Shown: positions 1-6,313, counted from the stretch's first letter. The stretch: DNA of 7,075 bases from Candidatus Dormiibacterota bacterium (GCA_955651875.1 CATPAP010000136.1:1-7075), one strand, 5' to 3'. Numbers and translations are program-made. The notes: generated by a model not told the origin, from the letters alone.

Positions 1-22
1 CCTGCTCGTTGTCCTCGCTCAC
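1..22 (-). CDS. Possible 5' end of an unidentified gene running off the left edge
   Basis: On the minus strand a GTG at 22..20 opens a frame whose seven visible codons read M-S-E-D-N-E-Q before the window ends. An AGGTGGAG stretch (36..29) lies 6 bases before the GTG and would serve as a good Shine-Dalgarno site. A TATACT hexamer lies about 50 bases upstream. The acidic, hydrophilic start resembles many cytoplasmic proteins, but seven residues identify nothing. It lies in the same orientation as the MerR-type regulator at 525..142, with about 119 bases between them, so it could be that regulator's target or operon partner. The call rests only on the start context; it could be a chance open frame. 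Confidence 0.35.
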
Positions 23-71
23 CTCTATCTCCACCTCATGGGCGAGCGGCCACGGGCCTCTCGATCCCAAC

Positions 72-77
72 AGTATA
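72..77 (-). promoter_or_regulatory. Candidate -10 hexamer for the left-edge minus-strand gene
   Basis: The minus strand reads TATACT here, matching the sigma-A -10 consensus TATAAT at five of six bases. That is notable in DNA this GC-rich. It would start transcription near position 65, giving a leader of about 43 bases before the GTG at 22. No recognisable -35 hexamer (TTGACA-like) sits 16-18 bases upstream, so it is either a -10-dominated promoter or chance. Confidence 0.35.
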
Positions 78-141
78 CGCGGGGAGTAACACCCCCTCCC
101 AGCATCCCGATCTTATGACAGCGGCCTGGCTGCCTTTCGCA

Positions 142-525
142 TCACAGACGCGTGTGACTGACGTCCACGTCCTCGAGTCTGCTGGGGCGCGGGATGTCGT
201 TCTCCGACAGCAGACGCAGAAGCTGGATGACGTACTTGGCCCCGTTGAGGTTGAGCCCGTGCTGGCGCGTCAGCCGCTGGATGGCCTGCAGGGTGAGGAC
301 GTCGCGCTGTGAGTAGCGGCGCCTGTTGGTCGGGGTGCGCTGGGGAACGACGAGCTGGAGGTGCTCGTACATCATCAGGGTGCGCGGATGGGTGGCGAGG
401 ATCTCCGCAGCGACGCTGATCGTGTAGATCGGCTTATCCAGACCCAGGCGGCCCGCCGGTGAGGCTGCGGCGGTCACGGGCGGCCGGCCGGCGGCGGGAG
501 CGGCCCCTTCACGATTGGACGGCAT
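142..525 (-). CDS. MerR-family transcriptional regulator, HspR-like
   Basis: This 127-residue protein is a DNA-binding regulator of the MerR superfamily. After a low-complexity, Ala/Pro/Arg-rich tail (residues 1-32), the winged-helix domain starts at Y34-T-I-S. The helix-turn-helix covers about V38-P61, including the H46-P-R-T-L and Y53-E-H-L motifs. The wing carries R68-R-R-Y-S, and helices with I82-Q-R-L-T and N92-L-N-G-A-K follow. This order closely resembles HspR, the heat-shock repressor of Actinobacteria, which is of similar length. The MerR metal- or drug-binding C-terminus is absent. ATG at 525 is preferred; a GTG at 564 would add 13 residues but has a poor ribosome site. A TAGGAT hexamer at 542..537 lies just before the ATG and could be a -10 giving an almost leaderless message, or its AGGA could act as a weak Shine-Dalgarno site. 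HspR normally sits with dnaK-grpE-dnaJ; no chaperone gene is visible here, so the target is unknown. Confidence 0.85.
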   Translation of the reverse strand: MPSNREGAAPAAGRPPVTAAASPAGRLGLDKPIYTISVAAEILATHPRTLMMYEHLQLVVPQRTPTNRRRYSQRDVLTLQAIQRLTRQHGLNLNGAKYVIQLLRLLSENDIPRPSRLEDVDVSHTRL

Positions 526-536
526 GGGTGCACGCG

Positions 537-542
537 ATCCTA
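537..542 (-). promoter_or_regulatory. Candidate -10 hexamer of the MerR-type gene
   Basis: The minus strand reads TAGGAT, which fits the actinobacterial TANNNT -10 pattern, 11 bases before the ATG at 525. Transcription would start only a few bases before the start codon, as in the short-leader or leaderless genes common in Actinobacteria. There is no convincing -35. If the true start were GTG 564 this hexamer would lie inside the coding region. Confidence 0.3.
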
Positions 543-632
543 CGCGCAGATGGGCTGCGCCCACAGCCCCGACGACCGCAGGCGAGATCGCCGTAACCGA
601 ATCGTGTCGGTCCCCGTACCACGAACCAGACC

Positions 633-839
633 ATGCCCGAGATCATCACGATCCGCAAGTCCCAGTCCCTGGCCGGTGCGCCCAGCGGAGCCGCCTCCCT
701 GCACGTCCGCGAGCGCTACCTGCGCCGCCGCAGCCAGCGCCGCCGCCTCGGCGACCGGGGCCTGACCGCGTTGTGGGTCGCCGTCGGCGCTGTGGTCAGC
801 TGGCTGTTCGTGGTCGGCTTCGCCGCGCTCGGGCACTAG
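633..839 (+). CDS. Small single-span membrane protein, unknown function
   Basis: A 68-residue protein not recognised as a known family. The N-terminal half is soluble and becomes strongly basic (Arg-rich cluster at about residues 24-38). A hydrophobic helix follows at about residues 45-66, rich in Ala, Val, Trp and Leu, and the protein ends almost at once. By the positive-inside rule the basic N-terminal half should stay in the cytoplasm and the short C-terminus should face out. Third codon positions are almost all G or C, as in the neighbouring genes, which supports real coding. No clear Shine-Dalgarno site precedes the ATG. The gene is divergent from the MerR-type regulator, and its stop lies 9 bases from the stop of the convergent GT20 gene. 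A chance ORF is possible but less likely given the codon use and membrane segment. Confidence 0.6.
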   Translation: MPEIITIRKSQSLAGAPSGAASLHVRERYLRRRSQRRRLGDRGLTALWVAVGAVVSWLFVVGFAALGH

Positions 840-848
840 GAGTGGGGC

Positions 849-2345
849 TCAGCCGATCACCTCGCGGAGGTCCTGGAGCTGGAGCGCGATCCAGCGGGTG
901 ATGTCCGCGGCGCGGACGGTCTCGCGGATCCGCTCGGCACGGGCCACCTTCTGCACGGGGTCCATCATCAGTCCCAGGTACAGCGCCTCCGCCGTCTCGT
1001 CGACGTCGAAGGGGTTGACGCTGAGGGCGAAGTCGCCGAGCTCCTCGTGGGAACCCGCGTTCTCGCTGAGCACGAGCACCCCGTCACGCTGGTTGCAGAC
1101 CACCCCCTCCTTGGCCACGAGGTTCATGCCGTCGTAGATGGGGTTGACGAGGAGGACGTCGAACTGCCGGTAGCCGGCCAGCGCTCGCGCCCAGACGTCG
1201 TCGACCTCGACGCGGATGGGGGTCCAGCCGCCGCGGCTGAACTGCCTGTTGATGCGCGCGGCGATGCTGAGCACGCTCCCGAGGTAGGCGCGGTAGTCGT
1301 CGATGTCCTGGCGGCTGGGCTGCAGGTAGGCCCAGAACTGGACTGTGCCATGCAACTCGTGGTGGTTCTCCAGCATCCGCTCGTAGGCGAGGAAGCCGCG
1401 CACGATGTTCTTGCTGAGGTCGGTACGGTCCACGCGCAGGATCAGCTTCTCGGGGCGCCAGGAGAGCAACAGCGCTTCCTCCGCAAGGACCTCGTCGCTC
1501 CGCGCCTGGGCGAGCAGGCCGTCGACGTCGATGCTGATCGGATAGTTGCGCACTCGCACCGTACGTCCCTCGTACAACACCGTGCGCCCGCGCAGGTCGA
1601 CCACCAGGCCGAGGTTCTCCTCGCAGGTGAAGAGGAAGTTGCGCACATCGCGGCGCGTCTGGAAGCCGACGACGTCCGCCCCAAGGAGGCCCTGGAGGAT
1701 ACCGTCGCGAATCGGTGTGGGGAGGATCGTCCAGTACTGAGGGGTCGGCCACGGGATGTGCACGAAATGCTGGATGCGCACATCTCCAAGCACCGCGCGC
1801 ACCATGCCGGGGACGCAGTAGAGCTGGTAGTCCTCAACGAAGACGAGCGCTGGCCGGCTCGACGCGCGGGCCTGCGCGATGACACGATCGGCGACCATCT
1901 GGTTGACGCGAAGGTATCCCTCTCGCCACGCGTAACGGGTCGCGGTGTCGACGATCGGCTCACGCGCCAGGTCCCAGAGGTAGTGCTGGATGAACCACAG
2001 CAGCGGGTTGCTGATGGAGCTGTAGTAGAGGTCGTACGCCTGTGGCTCCGGTTGCACGAACGACACCCGGTAGGTCAGGCCGTCCTCGGTGACGAGGTCG
2101 GCCGGGTCGCCGCGGGCGGCCAGCGCGCGGTCGCTGTCGTCGCGCGCCACGGCCACCCACAGCGCGTGGGTCGACGCCGCCAGCGAGCTGAGCGCGGTGA
2201 CCAGGCCACCGGCGCCCCTGACCAGCCGCTCCGGGGTGCCGCGGAACACGTCAGCCGCCTCGAGCGCGAGCGGGGCGCGGTTGGCCACCACGATCGGCTG
2301 GACGTTGCCCAGCATCTGCTGCAGATCGGGCTGGATGGCGGGCAC
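849..2345 (-). CDS. otsA: Trehalose-6-phosphate synthase-type glycosyltransferase (GT20), divergent
   Basis: A 498-residue cytoplasmic GT-B enzyme, close to the usual OtsA length. OtsA transfers glucose from a nucleotide sugar to glucose-6-phosphate to make trehalose-6-phosphate. Visible family landmarks are N22-R23 in the first strand, the glycine loop G44-A-G-G-L-V, D171 in V-E-D-Y-Q-L, H195 in F-V-H-I-P-W-P, the R306/K311 pair in V-D-R-T-D-L-S-K (equivalent to E. coli R262/K267), and D404-G-M-N-L-V-A-K-E412. The catalytic and phosphate-binding residues are therefore kept. The usual H-D-Y-H-L is changed to E-D-Y-Q-L, so donor or acceptor preference may differ. The start is GTG at 2345, preceded by a strong GAGGAGG Shine-Dalgarno site (2359..2353) at 7 bases. 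No otsB phosphatase is in the window. Family membership is secure; trehalose-6-phosphate as product is likely, but glucosylglycerol-phosphate synthase or a related GT20 activity cannot be excluded. Confidence 0.9.
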   Translation of the reverse strand: MPAIQPDLQQMLGNVQPIVVANRAPLALEAADVFRGTPERLVRGAGGLVTALSSLAASTHALWVAVARDDSDRALAARGDPADLVTEDGLTYRVSFVQPEPQAYDLYYSSISNPLLWFIQHYLWDLAREPIVDTATRYAWREGYLRVNQMVADRVIAQARASSRPALVFVEDYQLYCVPGMVRAVLGDVRIQHFVHIPWPTPQYWTILPTPIRDGILQGLLGADVVGFQTRRDVRNFLFTCEENLGLVVDLRGRTVLYEGRTVRVRNYPISIDVDGLLAQARSDEVLAEEALLLSWRPEKLILRVDRTDLSKNIVRGFLAYERMLENHHELHGTVQFWAYLQPSRQDIDDYRAYLGSVLSIAARINRQFSRGGWTPIRVEVDDVWARALAGYRQFDVLLVNPIYDGMNLVAKEGVVCNQRDGVLVLSENAGSHEELGDFALSVNPFDVDETAEALYLGLMMDPVQKVARAERIRETVRAADITRWIALQLQDLREVIG

Positions 2346-2367
2346 CGGTCGTCCTCCTCAGCGCAGC

Positions 2368-2399
2368 GCTCGGCCGGCAGGCGCCCCGGTCAGCCGAGC
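2368..2399 (-). repeat. Inverted repeat in the leader of the GT20 gene
   Basis: GCTCGGC at 2368-2374 and GCCGAGC at 2393-2399 form a perfect 7-base-pair stem around an 18-base GC-rich loop. It ends 8 bases upstream of the GAGGAGG ribosome site of the minus-strand gene. It could be an RNA hairpin in the leader or an operator for a dimeric repressor. In such GC-rich DNA a 7-base match can also arise by chance. Confidence 0.35.
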
Positions 2400-2408
2400 A
2401 GGACGCAG

Positions 2409-2414
2409 ATTATG
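2409..2414 (-). promoter_or_regulatory. Candidate -10 hexamer of the GT20 gene
   Basis: The minus strand reads CATAAT, a five-of-six match to TATAAT and the only AT-rich patch in this 124-base divergent region. It would give a transcription start near 2402 and a leader of about 57 bases that includes the inverted repeat at 2368-2399. No good -35 is seen at normal spacing. Confidence 0.4.
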
Positions 2415-2456
2415 CGGGGAGGTCGCGCTCCGCCGGCCGCGGCGAGCCCCTCGCCC

Positions 2457-2462
2457 TAGAGT
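2457..2462 (+). promoter_or_regulatory. Candidate -10 of the thioesterase gene, leaderless arrangement
   Basis: TAGAGT matches the TANNNT actinobacterial -10 pattern and ends 7 bases before the ATG at 2470. The predicted first transcribed base would be the A of the start codon. The lack of any Shine-Dalgarno site before this ATG agrees with a leaderless message. No -35 is recognisable. Confidence 0.4.
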
Positions 2463-2469
2463 CGTGCGC

Positions 2470-2880
2470 ATGTACGAGCATCGAGCCCAGCTGCGCTTCT
2501 CCGACACCGATGCCATGGGACACGTCAATCACGCCCGTTTCGCGACGCTCTTCGAGGACACGCGCATCGGCCTGCTGCGCGACCTCGCCGGTCGCGGCGA
2601 TGACCTCACCAGCCATGGCGTCATCCTCGCGCGGCTGGAGATCGACTACGTGCGGCCGCTCGTGCTCGACGACAACCCCGTGACCGTGCAGGCGCGTGTC
2701 GTGCGCATCGGAACCAGCTCGTTCTCCATCGACTACGTGCTCGAGCAGCACGGCGCGATCTGCGCCCGCGGCCTGTCCGTGCTGGTCGCGTACGACTACA
2801 CCGCAGGACGCTCGCGCCCCCTCGCCGCCGCCGAGCGTGCCCAGCTCGAGAGCGCGCTGGAGACGGCCTCCGCCGTGTGA
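2470..2880 (+). CDS. Hotdog-fold acyl-CoA thioesterase (4HBT/YbgC-like)
   Basis: A 136-residue protein, the normal size for a single hotdog domain. It should hydrolyse an acyl-CoA thioester to the free acid and CoA in the cytoplasm. The N-terminus has the active-site block R9-F-S-D-T-D14-A-M-G-H-V-N-H-A, in which D14 corresponds to the catalytic Asp of the 4-hydroxybenzoyl-CoA thioesterase family. The central strands (about residues 55-66 and 73-98) have the expected pattern, including the I-D-Y-V-R-P-L segment typical of YbgC/FcbC-like proteins. ATG 2470 is chosen because the conserved domain starts within ten residues of it; a GTG two codons upstream is the only close alternative. The open frame extends further upstream, but that part is antisense to the GT20 gene and has no homology sense. 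Substrate is unknown. The gene stands apart, 102 bases before the PrgI-MinD fusion, so a link to that system is not shown. Confidence 0.88.
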   Translation: MYEHRAQLRFSDTDAMGHVNHARFATLFEDTRIGLLRDLAGRGDDLTSHGVILARLEIDYVRPLVLDDNPVTVQARVVRIGTSSFSIDYVLEQHGAICARGLSVLVAYDYTAGRSRPLAAAERAQLESALETASAV

Positions 2881-2982
2881 CCTGCGCCCGGGTGCGCCGT
2901 CGATGTCGGCGGCCTGTCCACCGGGCGCGCGTAGCGTCGACCGGCTCGCCGGGGGCTGTCGGGTGTTCGATCGGGAGACGCG

Positions 2983-4230
2983 ATGGAACAGGTGTCGATG
3001 AACGACGGCCTCGACGGCCGCGAGACCGTGGCCTTCGGGCTAGCCGCCGGCGAGGTCGGCGTGTTCGTGCTGGCGCTGATGACTGCGTACGCGGCGCTGC
3101 GCAGCGGGCTGCCGGGGGCGATCGACTGGTGTCTCGCGGCCGTCCCGACCGCAGCCGGCGCGATGCTGGCGTGGGGGCGCCTCGGCGGGCGACCCCTGCT
3201 CGAGTGGGCGGTGCTGCTGGCCCGGTTCACGGTGCGGACGCGTCACGTTCGCGTGGCCCGCCTCCGGCAGCGCTGGCAGCGGATGCGCCCAGTACCGCGC
3301 GCGCTGGAGTCCGGAGCGGTGGCGATCCCGCTGAAGCTGCGCCGGCACGACGCCGCCGTCAGCCGCAGCGGCGCCGACCCCACGGAGCCGCCACGCCTGT
3401 CCGTCGTGGCCGCGGGGCGTCCCGCTCGGGCAGCCGCCGTGGCCGGCGCGCCGGCGCGCCCGGTGCGCAGCCACGTCATCGCCTTCTTCTCGCTCAACGG
3501 CGGGACGGGGCGCACCACCCTTGCCGTCGAGGTGGCCACGCTTCTCGCCGTCCGCGGCCGATCGGCAGCGGCCACCGGCGGCCGGGGGCGGCGCGTCGCG
3601 CTCCTCGACCTGACGCAGCGCAGCCCCGCGGTTGCGCTGCGCCTCGGCATCCCGCTGCCCGCCGACGCGCCCGCGGCCGAGCTGGTCTCGCTGGTGGCCC
3701 ACGACAGCGGCCTGCTCGTCTTCATCGGGCCACCACCCGACCGCGCCCGGGGAGCGGCGGCAGAGTGGGTGGGGATGGCGCTCGAAGCGGCCGAACGCGC
3801 CGGCGCGGGCGTGGTCGTCGTCGACATCGACTGCGACCTCGGGGAGCGCTGCCTGGAGGTGCTGCAGCGCTGCGAGACAGTGCACGTCACCCTGACCCCG
3901 AACGCCGGCGGAGTGCTCGACGCGTATCGGAGCACCGCCGTGCTGCGGCGGCTCGGTCTGCGCGACCGCATCGGCTACGTCGTCAACAGATGGCGCGCCG
4001 GCATCGACATCACCGAGGCGATGGCCGACCTCGGCGGCTGCCTCGACGCAGAGATCCCTGAGCAGGAGGCATTCGTACGCGCGGAGAACACCCACCGCCC
4101 CGCGGCGCTCGACGGCGCCGGTCCTGCGGCCGCAGCAATCGGCCGCTTGGCGGCTGCCCTCGAGGGCGCGGCCGAGGACGGGGGCGCGATCCCCACGCGG
4201 GCCGGCCTACGCCGCGCCTGGCACGGCTGA
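2983..4230 (+). CDS. PrgI-like membrane domain fused to a MinD/CpaE (TadZ)-like P-loop domain
   Basis: A 415-residue two-part protein. Residues 1-90 resemble PrgI, the small inner-membrane subunit of Gram-positive conjugation or type IV secretion machines (VirB3-like role). There are two hydrophobic helices at about 24-39 and 45-63, then the G65-R-L-G-G-R-P-L-L-E-W signature and a basic stretch. An Ala/Pro/Arg-rich linker (about 120-163) leads to a MinD/ParA-superfamily domain. That domain has a P-loop N172-G-G-T-G-R-T-T, a strand with L207-L-D209, a Walker B-like V277-V-V-V-D281, and a C-terminal layout (N-R-W-R-A-G, D-A-E-I-P) like CpaE/TadZ pilus-localisation ATPases. Both usual P-loop lysines are replaced (K to N172, K to R177), so hydrolysis may be weak or lost. 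ATG 2983 has a GGGAG ribosome site 5 bases upstream; ATG 2998 is an alternative. The VirB4-type gene begins 4 bases after its stop, suggesting translational coupling and a shared complex. The fusion itself is unusual in my knowledge; its role is inferred. Confidence 0.78.
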   Translation: MEQVSMNDGLDGRETVAFGLAAGEVGVFVLALMTAYAALRSGLPGAIDWCLAAVPTAAGAMLAWGRLGGRPLLEWAVLLARFTVRTRHVRVARLRQRWQRMRPVPRALESGAVAIPLKLRRHDAAVSRSGADPTEPPRLSVVAAGRPARAAAVAGAPARPVRSHVIAFFSLNGGTGRTTLAVEVATLLAVRGRSAAATGGRGRRVALLDLTQRSPAVALRLGIPLPADAPAAELVSLVAHDSGLLVFIGPPPDRARGAAAEWVGMALEAAERAGAGVVVVDIDCDLGERCLEVLQRCETVHVTLTPNAGGVLDAYRSTAVLRRLGLRDRIGYVVNRWRAGIDITEAMADLGGCLDAEIPEQEAFVRAENTHRPAALDGAGPAAAAIGRLAAALEGAAEDGGAIPTRAGLRRAWHG

Positions 4231-4234
4231 CGGC

Positions 4235-6253
4235 ATGGCGCCGGTCGCCGCGATCGCGCTGGACCCACTCGACCTCACCGCCCTCGAACCCGCCGCCCAG
4301 TCCGTCTGCGTCGACACCATGGCGCGCTTGCTCTGCAGCCTCGAGGTTCCCCTCCAGTTCGTCGTGCGGCGGCGTCGCGTCGCGGCTCCCACCGCCTCGT
4401 CGCCCCCGGCGGGCAGCCGTGTCGCCGCCGCGCTTGACGCCGCCGTGCGCGGCCACCAGGCAGAGGTGCTGGCGGCGATGCCCGCCTTCCGCAGCGATGT
4501 CCTCACGGTGATGCGCGGTGGGGATGGCGACCTGGCGGCGCTGCACCGCCAGCTGGCAATGGCGGCCGAGATGCTGCGCTCGGCGGGGCTGCGCAGCCGG
4601 GCGGTGGACGAGACCGGGCTGGCCGCCACCGGCGATCCCCCTGCGACGAACTTGCCGCTGGACGAGGGGGTGCGCAGCGTCGCCATGTGCGGCGGGATGC
4701 GCTGCGGACTCGAGTTGGAGCGGCTGCCGGGACGGGGGGTGACGTTGGGCTGGCTGCACGCCATGCTCGCTGCGGCCGCGGAGTTCGACGCGTCGATCCA
4801 TCTCGTGCCGGTGGACGGGTCGGCGGCGCATCGCGCGGTGGAGCGCCGCCTGCGCAACCTCACCGCTGACCGCCTCCTCGACCTCGACCGGGGACGGATT
4901 GGTGACGCGGCCGTCGACGTCGGCCTCGAGGCGGCGTCGGTGCTGCGCGATCGCCTGGCGAGAAACGAGGTGCGCCCACTGCGGCTCTCGATCACGGTGG
5001 CGGCCCGGGGAGCGACCGAGGCGGACGCGCACCACGCCGCCGAGGTCGTCCGCGCGGCCGCCGCCGGGGCGGGCCTGCGACTGCGACACGCACACCTGCG
5101 CCATGCCGGCGCGGTCCGCAGCACACTCCTCCTGGGCGAGGAGCCCAGCTGGGGCAAGCTGGTCGACTCGGCCGCTGCCGCGACCTGCCTCCCCCTGACC
5201 GAGACCGTGTGCGACGACCCGGCCGGCTACCGCCGCGGCCTCACCCGCCGCACCGGCGTGCCGGTGGCCGTCGATGTGTTCGACAGCGTCCAGCACAGCA
5301 ACGCCAACGTCGCCGTCTTCGCGACCAGCGGGCACGGCAAGAGCTTCACGCTCGGTGCGCTCGTGCTCGAGGCCACCGCTCACGGCACGGGCGCCCTGAT
5401 CGTCGATCCCGAGGGCGAGTACCAGCGCCTCATGCACGCAGCCGGCGGCCAGTACCTGCGCCTCGGCTCACTGCGAAGCGGGGCGCTGAACGTCTTCGAT
5501 GCGGCGCCGACGCCCGTGGAGGCAATCCCGGTCGCGGTGGACCTCGTCAACGTCCTCTGCGGCAGCGTGCTCTCCGAGGTCGAGCGCGCCCGGGTCGACG
5601 CTGCGCTGCATGGCGCGGTGGCCGCGGCGGCGCGTGACGGACGTGTGGTGCTGCTCGGCGACTGCGTTGCGGCGCTCGAGCGCACCGCGCCACGGGCGGC
5701 GACGGTGCTTCGTCGCGTCTGCGCCGAGCCGCTGGGGTCGATCTTCAACCGCCGCAGCGACATCGACCTCGACGGCGGCCTCTGCGCCATCTCCCTGCGC
5801 GACCTGCCGCACGAGTTCGTCCCCGCGGCCACCCTGCTGATCGCGCAGCGGCTGTGGACGCGGGTGCGCAGCGAGCGCAGGCGGCGGCACATCGTGCTCG
5901 ATGAGGTGGGCGCGCTCTGCGTCCATCCGCCGCTGCGCGAGCTCCTCGTACAGCTGGCGCGGCGCTGCCGCAAGTACGGCGCGTCGCTGGTCGTCGCCAC
6001 GCAGAACGTCGAGGACCTGCTCCGCAGCGAGGAGGGGTCGGTCGTCGCCACCAACTGCGCGACGGTCCTGCTCGGCGGCCATCGCGCCGCGGAGGCGACG
6101 CAGATGGAGCGCGCCTTCGGTCTCACCGATGGGCAGCGGCGCTTCGTCGAGCATGCCGGTCGCGGTGAGTTCCTGCTCCTCGCGGGCCGGCGGCGATGCG
6201 AGATCCGCGTCGACGTGCCCGAGCTGCACCGCTCCATCCTGGTGGCGCACTGA
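4235..6253 (+). CDS. VirB4/TraC-type secretion ATPase
   Basis: A 672-residue ATPase of the VirB4 (HerA/FtsK-like) group, which energises type IV secretion and conjugation machines at the cytoplasmic membrane. The N-terminal part (about 1-320) is the less conserved VirB4 region, with the L-E-V-P-L-Q-F-V-V-R segment near residue 38. The motor domain has Walker A A363-T-S-G-H-G-K369-S370, the I-V-D-P-E-G-E-Y motif shortly after, Walker B I-V-L-D556-E557, the polar motif A588-T-Q-N591, and a C-terminal segment (A-F-G-L-T-D-G-Q, G-E-F-L-L-L) typical of VirB4 proteins. The first P-loop glycine is alanine, but the Lys, Ser and Walker B acids are intact, so it should be active. The start at ATG 4235 follows the fusion gene's stop by 4 bases and has no strong ribosome site, consistent with coupled translation. 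No transmembrane helix stands out, so the PrgI domain of its partner probably anchors it. No relaxase or VirD4 gene is in view. Confidence 0.88.
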   Translation: MAPVAAIALDPLDLTALEPAAQSVCVDTMARLLCSLEVPLQFVVRRRRVAAPTASSPPAGSRVAAALDAAVRGHQAEVLAAMPAFRSDVLTVMRGGDGDLAALHRQLAMAAEMLRSAGLRSRAVDETGLAATGDPPATNLPLDEGVRSVAMCGGMRCGLELERLPGRGVTLGWLHAMLAAAAEFDASIHLVPVDGSAAHRAVERRLRNLTADRLLDLDRGRIGDAAVDVGLEAASVLRDRLARNEVRPLRLSITVAARGATEADAHHAAEVVRAAAAGAGLRLRHAHLRHAGAVRSTLLLGEEPSWGKLVDSAAAATCLPLTETVCDDPAGYRRGLTRRTGVPVAVDVFDSVQHSNANVAVFATSGHGKSFTLGALVLEATAHGTGALIVDPEGEYQRLMHAAGGQYLRLGSLRSGALNVFDAAPTPVEAIPVAVDLVNVLCGSVLSEVERARVDAALHGAVAAAARDGRVVLLGDCVAALERTAPRAATVLRRVCAEPLGSIFNRRSDIDLDGGLCAISLRDLPHEFVPAATLLIAQRLWTRVRSERRRRHIVLDEVGALCVHPPLRELLVQLARRCRKYGASLVVATQNVEDLLRSEEGSVVATNCATVLLGGHRAAEATQMERAFGLTDGQRRFVEHAGRGEFLLLAGRRRCEIRVDVPELHRSILVAH

Positions 6254-6271
6254 GCCCGATCTCGGACGCGC

Positions 6272-6313
6272 GCTGCGCCGCCCCGCAGCCGCAGAATGGG
6301 GGACGCCACCCCC
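6272..6313 (+). terminator. Two GC hairpins downstream of the VirB4-type gene
   Basis: Just after the stop at 6253, GCTGCG (6272-6277) pairs with CGCAGC (6284-6289) around a 6-base loop. GGGGG (6298-6302) pairs with CCCCC (6309-6313), also around 6 bases, and is followed by only two T residues. Together they could end the transcript of the fusion/VirB4 pair. Neither has a U-tract, so factor-independent termination is uncertain. Confidence 0.35.

Noticed and set aside
81..100. Possible hairpin GGGG...CCCC downstream of the MerR-type gene
   Set aside because: The stem is only 4-5 bases with no T-tract on either strand, and it lies within the likely promoter of the left-edge gene; not supportable as a terminator.
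1047..2459. 470-codon open frame on the plus strand, antisense to the GT20 gene
   Set aside because: It mirrors a well-supported gene with many conserved motifs; high-GC coding DNA commonly leaves the opposite strand open. Its translation has no recognisable domain.
2932..2937. TAGCGT as a -10 for the fusion gene
   Set aside because: It fits TANNNT, but no -35 exists and such hexamers are frequent; the promoter of the fusion/VirB4 pair remains unlocated.
3445..3460. Perfect 16-base palindrome GGCGCGCCGGCGCGCC
   Set aside because: It lies inside the Ala/Pro/Arg-rich linker of the fusion protein and is explained by codon and residue composition.
2877..4061. 394-codon plus-strand frame overlapping the fusion gene
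   Set aside because: Arg/Ala/Pro-rich out-of-frame shadow; the alternative frame encodes PrgI and MinD-like motifs.
4010..5437. 475-codon minus-strand frame opposite the fusion and VirB4 genes
   Set aside because: Low-complexity Arg/His/Gly-rich shadow of two genes with clear motifs on the other strand.
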